A DNA stretch of 5,832 bases, from positions 1 through 5,832 of the forward strand of contig JAGQHH010000285.1 in NCBI GenBank assembly GCA_020431945.1. Direction: 5' to 3'. The notes below the pieces were generated by a model. It saw nothing but the letters and a program-made list of their open reading frames with translations, did no database searches and was not told the DNA's origin. Source of the DNA: Cyanobacteria bacterium HKST-UBA02 (GTDB taxonomy: Bacteria; Cyanobacteriota; Vampirovibrionia; Obscuribacterales; Obscuribacteraceae). The translations under genes and the position numbers were made by a program. Shown here in pieces: positions 1 through 5,832 of this stretch. Every line of letters starts with the position of its first letter. Position 1 is the first letter of the stretch.

Positions 1-603
1 TTACAAGTACCAGACTCCGCTACTAGAGTAAGTTTTGGAATTTTCCTAAGAGGCGTAGGCATTGTGACGTTTAAGGACCTCTCCTTCACCGAGACAAAAG
101 GAACCAAGAACCAAAAAGGGAGGACCTTGCTCCAGAAGGGCGACAATTCCATGCAAGAAATCAACTTGGATGACTTTAGTTTCAAATTGTGGCCTAATCC
201 GACTCCACCGCCATATGAATGGAAGGTTGATGAAGATCCAAATGGAAGCCGTTCTCTATTGCTAAAGAGTTCGCGCAGAGCCGGGGATTCGTCCAGAGCA
301 TTCTTGTGGCAGAGGGCTGATGTCGCATCGTTTCGAGGGAGAAAGGTGTGCTTCTCCGCTAAGTTACGAGCCAAGGATCTGTCTGGAAGGGGGTCACTAT
401 ATTTATTAGTATCTGGCTCTGACACAATCAGCGGCAAGGAAAGCATTCAACGATACGACGATATGACAGATCGGCATATACAGGGCACGACCGATTGGAC
501 AGATGCTGAAATCACAATCGATATTCCGCAAAGCGCCGATCAAATGGAAATTGGGATCTTCATTCAAGGCACCGGCTCGCTAAAGATGGCAAAGCCGTCT
601 ATT
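1..603 (+). repeat. Protein-level tandem domain duplication (copies at 1-87 and 517-603)
   Basis: The translated segments of 1-87 and 517-603 align over 29 residues without gaps. Nine positions are identical (the P, S, A, G, I, F, G, G and S landmarks), and most of the rest are conservative changes between aliphatic residues. Only the tail of copy one is in the window. Copy two is complete from about base 151. The DNA sequences are diverged, so the duplication is old. Confidence 0.6.
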
Positions 604-699
604 GGAATATCATCGATAGAGAAAGCCTGTACAGACCGGAGCCTGAATCTACTTGAACATCCTACGAATCTCTCCTTTAGAGAGCTAGAAAAAAAATGA
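1..699 (+). CDS. Tandem beta-sandwich (carbohydrate-binding-like) domain protein, 5'-truncated by window edge
   Basis: The frame is open from base 1, so this is the C-terminal 232 residues of a longer protein. The GTG at 64 and the ATG at 151 are probably internal codons. Residues 1-29 match the closing strands of a beta-sandwich domain (pattern VPDSA, FGIFL, G-x-G), and residues 173-201 repeat that pattern without gaps (IPQSA, GIFIQG, G). Between them are a Lys/Thr/Gln-rich linker (about 30-50) and a full second domain (about 51-206) with the landmarks FRGRKVCFSA, DDMTDRHIQGTTDW and IDIP. From memory, this signature (DNM-DR-I-GTTDW, LDVPEDA, FG-L-GTG) is a jelly-roll ligand-binding module attached to AraC-type regulators and some peptidases. 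The catalytic or DNA-binding part, if any, lies to the left. There is no membrane segment or signal in the visible part. The gene converges on the dehydratase gene and its stop codon sits in that gene's terminator hairpin. The function of the whole protein is unknown. The fold call is moderately sure and the partial status is firm. Confidence 0.72.
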   Translation, partial: LQVPDSATRVSFGIFLRGVGIVTFKDLSFTETKGTKNQKGRTLLQKGDNSMQEINLDDFSFKLWPNPTPPPYEWKVDEDPNGSRSLLLKSSRRAGDSSRAFLWQRADVASFRGRKVCFSAKLRAKDLSGRGSLYLLVSGSDTISGKESIQRYDDMTDRHIQGTTDWTDAEITIDIPQSADQMEIGIFIQGTGSLKMAKPSIGISSIEKACTDRSLNLLEHPTNLSFRELEKK

Positions 700-729
700 G
701 CCATGGGCACAAAATGCACCCATGGCTCA
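689..729 (-). terminator. Rho-independent terminator of the dehydratase transcript
   Basis: A perfect 11-bp inverted repeat (697-707 with 719-729, arms TGAGCCATGGG/CCCATGGCTCA, 11-nt loop) is followed, reading the minus strand, by eight consecutive U (the A-run 689-696). It begins 11 bases beyond the lanB stop. On the plus strand the hairpin is followed only by AAATCC, so it is not a good U-tract terminator for the left gene, although the stem overlaps that gene's TGA stop (697-699). Confidence 0.85.
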
Positions 730-739
730 AAATCCAAGA

Positions 740-3700
740 CTAAAATCTAAGCGACGTCAGTTCAGGAAACCGCTTTCCAATAGAAGAAACGGCCTTTGCA
801 AGAGTCGCGCGTGCTCCATACTCTAGAATGTTATCGCCGTATAGCCTATTGCAATGCATATGCATTTGAGCATTTCGATTAAACGACAGCCTATTCATCA
901 GCTTGTGCGAATCAAGATCGCGCAGCTTATCTATGAGCGGTTGCTTCCTTCGACTGAAATCTCGAACAATTTCCATGGCATTAGCATACTTTGCATACAC
1001 CGGCTTTCCTTCTTCCAGTAGCAGTAAACTCGAAATGTCAGATCTATAGAGCCTTGCGAGTTCAGACTGTTGCGGCGCAGATAAGCTGGAACCAGTGTAC
1101 GCCAGCCACTTTGCTTGCGCTGCCAAATCTTGCTCGAACTTGAATGCGGTCAGAATCGGATAGATCGAGATTGCTGATAACACGAGAGGCGAGAGATCCA
1201 CAAACTCGGGAAGAGAGAAGAGCTGCAAAATTTCTTCGGAGTCGAGCGCAAAAAGATCCTCTGTGATCGGCATAGCCTGCGGGCCTCCATAGCGCTCAAT
1301 CTCTCTATCGTAGGTCTCAAAGGACAGCTTCCTCGTCAATCCCTGACGAACAGTTTCCGCTGCCCATGCATTGATTTCAGCCAGAGCTGCCTTTGAAGAC
1401 TCGTGACATCCAATCTTGAATCGAATTCGAAGATGTGTATACGGATCCGCGTACCTTACAAAGAACCAGGAGCTAACAAGGCCTCTTTGCTTCCAGTTCT
1501 GGGCCTTCCCGAATAGATCGAGAAGGATCTCGTTGTGAACACTTTTCGAACAATCAAGCCGGAGGTAAGCCCACTCTGATCCGGGAAGACGCAGATACGA
1601 AGAAGAACCGACAGCAAGAGGAACTGCCGTCAATTTCGCAAGCTCGATCTCGTCTTTGTCTATCTCGGATTTAACGAGGGTCGCAACGATCTCTGTAGCA
1701 TATGAACCGTCTGGAGTTGTGTGCCAATCGTTAATCGGGAGGTGCTCCAAGGCCACTGGGCTTGAGTATCGATTCCTCTTAAGAAGATCGGCAAAGAGAC
1801 CTATATCGCTCTCTTGATCCAAACTCAAAACCAGGCCCGTATCGGAATAATACGAGTCTGCAAAGATAATTGAGGCTGGAACGTTCCATTGCTGACGCCA
1901 GGAATCAATCTGTCGAGCAATCTCCTTTGGCGAATCTTGCAATTTAACGTCAGCGCAAAGCTTAGAGAGATTCCAGGATGCCGGCGACAGGACAGTTCGT
2001 CCTCTGATAAGGCGAGGACGAAACGGTAACTCCCAACCAAGCTCCCAATCAAATCCACGAACGGGCCTGCAGTCCTGGCTCGCTATATCCAGGAGAAGAC
2101 GAAGTTCCTTTGGTGCTGTAGATGCGTTGAGCAGGTGAGGAAGCCTTACAGAAAGCTTCTGTCCAGTCCTTTGCCATCTTGCGTATAGTTTGCGCCGATC
2201 CGACAATCCGATAGAAATCTCTGACAACGGAATGTGGTGATCGGAATCGACAGGGGCAGAGTTGCATGTTACAACAAAGTTTCTAATTCTCGGCACAATG
2301 GCAATATTTGCGCTACGGGGTTTCAATGGCCAAAAGACACCATCGACGATCAGGTCTGCCGTTTGCTCCTGTTCCATAACTGCAATCTGCCGAAGGTAGT
2401 CTGCGACCTCTCCGCTCTCAAAGAGATCATAAAACCTGGCCATAGCTCGTCCGCCACCGATAGAGACACCTCGCGGTGTAACTACCAACTTGAATTCGCC
2501 TTCGTCGATTTTTGCTCGACTGTCGGCCACCACGGCAACAAACAAGTCGAGTGAATCAGCAGGTTTTCGGTTGTCTTCAACTCTCAAGGCCGACATGATA
2601 TCATCAGTCAATTCAAGTTCTAACTTGGCCTCTTTCGCAGCTGTTATCGCCATATCAAGAAGGCATCGCGTTCTAGACATATTGCTGCTATAGGATGACT
2701 GCTTATAAAGCGACCCTAAGCCAAATGTTTCGCTCATTAGTTCAGTGATGGGAACCTCCCTACCTATTGGATAGTTCCGCTCGAACTCGGATTTGAAGAA
2801 GTCTAAAGATGAGTCGGCCTGTCGAGTTATTGAAAGAAGACAATCAGAAATCACCTCAATTTCGCTCGCCACGTTGCGTGACATTTCGTTGTCCTGGAGG
2901 TAGGCACGAGTATCAATCTGAACAAGATCCTTCGACTTACCTGGCAACAAGCGCCTCATTCGAGATACTATTTCATCGAATGCAGCCCTGCTGTTTTCTG
3001 CACCATGGTCCCAACCATCAAGCCTATCCAATAGATCAAGAAAGTCTTCGACCAAAGGCCTGACATCCGATATAAGCTCTAAACTTTTGACAATTTCGAC
3101 AAACTTCTCCCAATCGCAAAGGGAGAAATTGAGCTCGGTAACTAGTACGCCATAGTCCAACAGGTCAGAAATCAGCCTTTCTAATTGCTCAACCGGATCA
3201 TTGAATTCTTCGTTAAGCAACAGAACAAGATCAGAGAATTGCCTTCCTTCGGAGGACAGCCGCAAGACGCTGGAAATGGCAGGCGTAACTACGACTTTCT
3301 TGCCAGACTCGACGGTACCAGTTTGGCTGGCTCCCTCACCAGTCTCAATCCAGATTCTTCCTGCTCTTTCCAAGGCACGGGGATTCGGATAGACCTTTAA
3401 GATCCGCCTAACAGCTTCAATCTTCTCGAGCTTCTCCAACAAACCTCGGACAAACGACATGTCGGGTCTAAGCCTAGTAGTAACTTGGTTGCCGCGCCGT
3501 ATGGTCGTCTTCTCACCGAATCTACCGACATCAACACCAGCGTACATGCCGTAGGGTGTAGGTCGGTAAGCCATTCTCTTGACGAACTTCTTTCTTGCAA
3601 TGAGCGTCTTCTCGGACCTGTCGCCCTCAAGAAGCATCCTTCCTAGAGACGGACTTGAGGTGCTAACAGCGCACTGAAACAGCCCGTGATCACAACCAGA

Positions 3701-3772
3701 ATCATCGGCTTCCACAGGAAGAAGTGGGGTACGAACTAAAAACTTGTCTAACACGGTGTATGTTTTCTTCAT
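740..3772 (-). CDS. lanB: Class I lanthipeptide dehydratase (LanB), full length
   Basis: This 1010-residue protein has the size and layout of NisB/SpaB-type dehydratases. These enzymes use glutamyl-tRNA to glutamylate Ser/Thr of a precursor peptide and then eliminate glutamate to give dehydroalanine/dehydrobutyrine. The N-terminal (glutamylation) part shows RTPLLP (Arg14), R66-x3-R70 followed by PTPYGMYAG, the VQID segment (Asp287), and FRPRLIRGRTVLSPASW (about 584-600). The C-terminal SpaB-C elimination part starts near the PGSEW motif (730-734). It has WFFVRYADP, HLRIRF (Arg782, Arg784), EIERYGG (Glu824, Arg827) and HMHCNRLYG (His971/His973). From memory, these correspond to NisB Arg14, Arg83/Arg87, Asp299, Arg784/Arg786, Glu823/Arg826 and His961, so both activities look intact. 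No signal peptide or clear membrane segment is evident, so it is probably cytosolic. It follows the RHS gene on the same strand after 120 bp and ends at a strong terminator. No LanC or small precursor lies in the window. The family call is very sure; the substrate is unknown. Confidence 0.95.
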   Translation of the reverse strand: MKKTYTVLDKFLVRTPLLPVEADDSGCDHGLFQCAVSTSSPSLGRMLLEGDRSEKTLIARKKFVKRMAYRPTPYGMYAGVDVGRFGEKTTIRRGNQVTTRLRPDMSFVRGLLEKLEKIEAVRRILKVYPNPRALERAGRIWIETGEGASQTGTVESGKKVVVTPAISSVLRLSSEGRQFSDLVLLLNEEFNDPVEQLERLISDLLDYGVLVTELNFSLCDWEKFVEIVKSLELISDVRPLVEDFLDLLDRLDGWDHGAENSRAAFDEIVSRMRRLLPGKSKDLVQIDTRAYLQDNEMSRNVASEIEVISDCLLSITRQADSSLDFFKSEFERNYPIGREVPITELMSETFGLGSLYKQSSYSSNMSRTRCLLDMAITAAKEAKLELELTDDIMSALRVEDNRKPADSLDLFVAVVADSRAKIDEGEFKLVVTPRGVSIGGGRAMARFYDLFESGEVADYLRQIAVMEQEQTADLIVDGVFWPLKPRSANIAIVPRIRNFVVTCNSAPVDSDHHIPLSEISIGLSDRRKLYARWQRTGQKLSVRLPHLLNASTAPKELRLLLDIASQDCRPVRGFDWELGWELPFRPRLIRGRTVLSPASWNLSKLCADVKLQDSPKEIARQIDSWRQQWNVPASIIFADSYYSDTGLVLSLDQESDIGLFADLLKRNRYSSPVALEHLPINDWHTTPDGSYATEIVATLVKSEIDKDEIELAKLTAVPLAVGSSSYLRLPGSEWAYLRLDCSKSVHNEILLDLFGKAQNWKQRGLVSSWFFVRYADPYTHLRIRFKIGCHESSKAALAEINAWAAETVRQGLTRKLSFETYDREIERYGGPQAMPITEDLFALDSEEILQLFSLPEFVDLSPLVLSAISIYPILTAFKFEQDLAAQAKWLAYTGSSLSAPQQSELARLYRSDISSLLLLEEGKPVYAKYANAMEIVRDFSRRKQPLIDKLRDLDSHKLMNRLSFNRNAQMHMHCNRLYGDNILEYGARATLAKAVSSIGKRFPELTSLRF

Positions 3773-3778
3773 TACGGA

Positions 3779-3783
3779 CTCCT
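3779..3783 (-). promoter_or_regulatory. Ribosome binding site of lanB
   Basis: On the minus strand AGGAG lies 6 nt upstream of the ATG at 3772. This spacing, and the RTPLLP motif starting at residue 14 as expected for LanB, settles the start codon. Confidence 0.8.
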
Positions 3784-3807
3784 ATTCGATTTAGACGATG
3801 AAGAATA

Positions 3808-3834
3808 GGTGGGAGAACTGAATGTTCTCCCACC
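3808..3834 (-). terminator. Intergenic hairpin between the RHS gene and lanB, possible attenuator
   Basis: A perfect 11-bp inverted repeat (3808-3818 with 3824-3834, arms GGTGGGAGAAC/GTTCTCCCACC) encloses a 5-nt loop. Reading the minus strand, the stem is followed by TATTCTTCATCG, which is pyrimidine-rich but not a true U-tract. It could therefore be a leaky terminator or an mRNA-stabilising stem. Its place between a candidate substrate gene and its modifying-enzyme gene resembles the partial terminator known between nisA and nisB, which keeps precursor in excess over enzyme. The structure is seen; the regulatory role is inferred. Confidence 0.6.
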
Positions 3835-3844
3835 AAAATTCAAA

Positions 3845-3864
3845 CCAAGGTCACATTGACTTGG
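3845..3864 (-). other. Small imperfect hairpin downstream of the RHS stop codon
   Basis: CCAAGGTCA (3845-3853) pairs with TGACTTGG (3857-3864) as 8 bp with one bulged G and a 3-nt loop. It lies between the RHS stop and the larger intergenic hairpin. Reading the minus strand it is followed by TTTGAATTTT, a broken T-rich stretch, so the pair of stems could act together as a weak terminator or an mRNA 3' end. This could be chance. Confidence 0.3.
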
Positions 3865-3892
3865 CTACAATTCCGCCCCGATAGCCTACTCT

Positions 3893-5832
3893 CTACGGCT
3901 TCGGCGGCGGTTCATTGCTCTGACCACCAGGACACGGAGGCACTGGAGTGCTTTCGCCTGGACATGGGGGCAACGGTGTGCTCTCGCCAGGACACGGAGG
4001 CAACGGTGTGCTTTCACCCGGGCACGGTGGCAACGGCATGCTTTCACCAGGACACGGTGGCACAGGGGCACTTTCACCGGGGCAGGGAGGAGGTCCAGCC
4101 GACTCCATGGGACATGGGGGCTGACCACTGTTGTTCGGGCACGGCGCGCTATCCCTGGGGCATGGAGGTGGTTCGAGAGAGTACCCTGGACACGGCGGCG
4201 GATCATTCGAGAGGGTAAAGGTGCACGGCGGCGGTCCAAGCGACAGTATTCCACAGCCGGGAATCGATCCCACACCCGAGGCAGATCCCCCGATTCCGGA
4301 GGCACTTGCGCTCCCCGCCATAAGACCATACGGATCGACCTTATTGACCGGAGAGTTTCCAACATACGAGTAAAGGTTAAGCCCGTCCTCAAATCCGATA
4401 GGATCAGGCTGCAAGAATCGTCCAAGTACGGACGAGTAGTACCGGAATTTGAAGAAGTGCAAAGCCAGTTCATCGTCATAACGCTGGCCAGTAAATGCAA
4501 AGTCGGTCCCACCAAAGGTACCAATTTCCCCAAACTGTCCGATCTTGTTCTTGTTCACAACAGCGCCAGAGTTGTTGCTCACAGCCACGATGGACCCCAC
4601 ATTGTTTCGATGCAGGAAGGTAATGGTTCCGCCGGCACTTACTTGAATAAGTGGTTCGTCAAGTCCGCCACCATAGACATATCGCGCCAGGAGAGAACCA
4701 GTTACACCATCATAGTCAGCTACCCTCTGCCAGTCAGAATACACAAATCTCGTTTTCGCACTGTTAACAGTCTTCTGAACCTGTCGGTGCGTGGGATCGT
4801 AGACAAAACTGGCAGATATGCCGGACTTCGATGCAGTCAACAGATGGTTCTCGGTATCGTATCCATAAGACCAAGTTCCGTCCCCGGAAAGATTCTTGTT
4901 TCCGTCGTACGAATAACTTACGCCTCCAACGGTTGGATATGTATTATTGTTGCTAGCAGTGCCGTATGAGATGGTGCCACCGGCCGCAGGGTGCCACATA
5001 AAGTCGCCATCCGTGACCGATTCGGACGTGACCTCATGAACCCCATTGTGGCCGTAGCCGAAGGTTACAGAGCTACCAACAAACGTGTGAGTAATCTCCG
5101 ACAGATCTTCGTTCAGCTCATGCGTAAAATCAACTGTGCAGCCGTTGCTGTATGTCAGTTGAACGAGACGAGACAGATCATCGTAACCAAATTGAACCGC
5201 ACTGGTAGTGCTGCCATTCAGCTTGATACTTGAAAGCCTGTTCAAAACGTCAAAGGCTCTCTCGATATAGTAGCCGTCTGGCCACGTGGTCTTAGTCCTA
5301 TTTCCGTTTTCGTCTAACTCATGGACAATAGTCTTACCGTCGGGATACTGCTCCTTCCACAGACGACCAGCGGTATCAAAGAACTTCTCTGTGTCACCGG
5401 TTGACGGATCGCCAGCAACGACCGGTTTGTTGGTCTTAGTCAGCCTGCTGGCAAGATCATATGTGTTCGTAACCACAGGTTGACCCTGAGGGCTTCGAGT
5501 AATTGGCCTATTGAGCTCATCAAAAGAGAAGCTCACCGTATTCCCAGAACGAGTCCTAGAAACGAGGACATTATGATTGTCGTCGTAAGATTGATTTTCT
5601 TCGTAGCTCGAGTCAGCATAGGTTGTTCGATCAAGTCGATCGTGGCCATCATATGTGAACGATGTTACGTTTCCATTTCCGTCCTCGATGCTGGCCAGCT
5701 TACCATTGTCTGTATACAGACGGGTCTGAGCAACCACAGCGGCGGGATCGGTCACTGAAAAGACGCGGGATGCTTCATCATACGCGAACTCCTGCACTCG
5801 ACTTTCTGCATCGGTCACCTTCCAAAGCCTTC
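3893..5832 (-). CDS. RHS/YD-repeat protein with Cys/Ser/Pro-rich C-terminal tail, 5'-truncated by window edge
   Basis: The frame is open through the right edge (reading RLWKVTDAESR at the border), so the first in-frame GTG at 5818 is not taken as the start. Residue numbers below count from that GTG. Residues 1 to about 440 are YD repeats (for example FAYDEASR, FTYDGHDRL, FSFDELNR, FGYDDLSRL, YSYDGNKN), which in RHS/TccC proteins build a hollow beta-cocoon. The RHS-associated core follows: FTGQRYD (441-447), FRYYSSVLGRFLQPDPIG (458-475), NLYSYVGN (481-488) and DPYGL (495-499). In characterised relatives an Asp-based autoprotease cuts just after the DPxGL motif to free the C-terminal toxin inside the shell. 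Here no nuclease, deaminase or other toxin domain is recognisable after residue 499, only a 142-residue Cys/Ser/Pro tail. The downstream slot, often held by an immunity gene, holds lanB. Secretion signals would be in the missing N-terminus. The RHS call is very sure; the role of the tail is open. Confidence 0.93.
   Translation of the reverse strand, partial: RLWKVTDAESRVQEFAYDEASRVFSVTDPAAVVAQTRLYTDNGKLASIEDGNGNVTSFTYDGHDRLDRTTYADSSYEENQSYDDNHNVLVSRTRSGNTVSFSFDELNRPITRSPQGQPVVTNTYDLASRLTKTNKPVVAGDPSTGDTEKFFDTAGRLWKEQYPDGKTIVHELDENGNRTKTTWPDGYYIERAFDVLNRLSSIKLNGSTTSAVQFGYDDLSRLVQLTYSNGCTVDFTHELNEDLSEITHTFVGSSVTFGYGHNGVHEVTSESVTDGDFMWHPAAGGTISYGTASNNNTYPTVGGVSYSYDGNKNLSGDGTWSYGYDTENHLLTASKSGISASFVYDPTHRQVQKTVNSAKTRFVYSDWQRVADYDGVTGSLLARYVYGGGLDEPLIQVSAGGTITFLHRNNVGSIVAVSNNSGAVVNKNKIGQFGEIGTFGGTDFAFTGQRYDDELALHFFKFRYYSSVLGRFLQPDPIGFEDGLNLYSYVGNSPVNKVDPYGLMAGSASASGIGGSASGVGSIPGCGILSLGPPPCTFTLSNDPPPCPGYSLEPPPCPRDSAPCPNNSGQPPCPMESAGPPPCPGESAPVPPCPGESMPLPPCPGESTPLPPCPGESTPLPPCPGESTPVPPCPGGQSNEPPPKP
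3896..4321 (-). other. Cys/Ser/Pro-rich C-terminal tail of the RHS protein, candidate LanB substrate region
   Basis: This codes for residues 500-641, everything after DPYGL. It opens with a Gly/Ala/Ser stretch (about 502-520), then GCGIL and PPPCTFTLS, then a series of C-P-x-x-S units. These are CPGYS, CPRDS, CPNNS, CPMES and five copies of CPGES, ending in CPGGQS and the terminus NEPPPKP. I count 12 Cys, 18 Ser and 5 Thr in 142 residues. The preceding ~498 residues contain a single Cys (227). There is one Lys and almost no aromatic residue. The tail is too low-complexity for a folded toxin. Cys plus Ser/Thr in fixed register is what a lanthionine-forming system needs, and a dehydratase gene is next door. 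Alternatives are a disulfide-linked polyproline rod or a surface spacer. Composition is seen; modification is inferred. Confidence 0.55.
3941..4090 (-). repeat. Five in-frame 30-bp tandem repeats encoding PPCPGES-x-P-L/V
   Basis: Units at 3941-3970, 3971-4000, 4001-4030, 4031-4060 and 4061-4090 each encode ten residues with Cys at position 3 and Ser at position 7. Position 8 is T, T, T, M and A in that order. Degenerate units continue to 4234 (PPCPMESAGP 4091-4120, PCPNNSGQ 4121-4144, PPPCPRDSA 4145-4171, PPPCPGYSLE 4172-4201, PPPCTFTLSND 4202-4234). The units at 3971 and 4001 encode identical peptides but differ at six bases, all synonymous. The array is therefore not a fresh duplication and the peptide has been conserved. 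Confidence 0.9.

Noticed and set aside
64..153. GTG at 64 or ATG at 151 as the start of the left gene
   Set aside because: Both have weak purine-rich stretches upstream (AAGAGG and GAAGGG, about 10-11 nt away). However, the frame is open to base 1 and codes for a recognisable domain end there, so both are probably internal.
2234..2554. Plus-strand frames inside lanB (also near 2490-2693, 2809-3063 and 3185-3400) and the minus-strand frames overlapping it
   Set aside because: All lie within a full-length, motif-complete lanB and show no domain or initiation signal of their own.
3822..3884. Plus-strand 20-codon ORF in the intergenic gap, considered as a small precursor
   Set aside because: Its start lies in the hairpin, it has no ribosome binding site, it is on the wrong strand for co-expression with lanB, and it has no Cys. 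The minus strand of the gap has only an ATG followed at once by TGA.
3773..3892. A separate promoter for lanB in the intergenic gap
   Set aside because: TATTCT occurs on the minus strand just after the hairpin, but there is no -35-like element at proper spacing. Co-transcription from the RHS gene is more likely.
3856..4218. Plus-strand 120-aa reading frame with repetitive Cys/His/Thr residues opposite the RHS tail, at first sight like a multicore precursor peptide
   Set aside because: It is the antisense shadow of the 30-bp repeat array. The minus-strand frame shows synonymous drift and continues from a recognisable RHS core, so that frame is the coding one.
3941..4234. CRISPR-like array of 30-bp repeats
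   Set aside because: The units are contiguous with no spacers, are in frame, and vary mainly at silent codon positions.
3886..4533. Minus-strand 215-aa frame rich in Arg, Cys and His
   Set aside because: Alternative frame of the RHS gene. Its repetitiveness comes from the 30-bp units and it matches no family I recognise.

Overview
The window holds three genes and no RNA genes or mobile elements that I can support. Base composition is moderate, with no strong GC skew. The style (RHS protein, full-length LanB, AraC-regulator-like beta-sandwich domains) suggests an environmental Gram-negative-type bacterium. Acidobacteriota or a gammaproteobacterium are possible, but nothing here fixes the taxon.

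Left part (1-699, + strand): the 3' end of a gene that runs in from the left edge. The frame is open from base 1. It encodes the end of one beta-sandwich domain, a charged linker, and a complete second copy of the same domain. It faces the other two genes and meets them at a strong U-tract terminator (689-729) that serves the minus strand.

Centre (740-3772, - strand): a full-length class I lanthipeptide dehydratase (LanB, 1010 aa). It has both the glutamylation half and the SpaB-C/elimination half, and the key residues I recall from NisB have clear counterparts. It has a good ribosome binding site.

Right part (3893-5832, - strand): the 3' part of an RHS/YD-repeat gene whose 5' end lies beyond the right edge. 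It has the canonical RHS core ending at a DPYGL motif. Where a polymorphic toxin domain would normally follow, there is a 142-residue tail rich in Cys, Ser and Pro, built from PPCPGESTPL-type decapeptides. That tail has 12 cysteines, against one in the preceding ~498 residues.

How they may work together: the RHS gene and lanB lie head to tail on the same strand, 120 bp apart. A perfect 11-bp hairpin lies between them and no separate small precursor ORF is present. LanB enzymes glutamylate and dehydrate Ser/Thr in peptide substrates that also carry Cys. The repetitive Cys/Ser tail is therefore a candidate substrate, which would make the RHS protein a giant RiPP precursor or carrier. This is an inference from gene order and composition. 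No LanC, transporter or protease gene is visible in the window, and I know of no described system of exactly this form.
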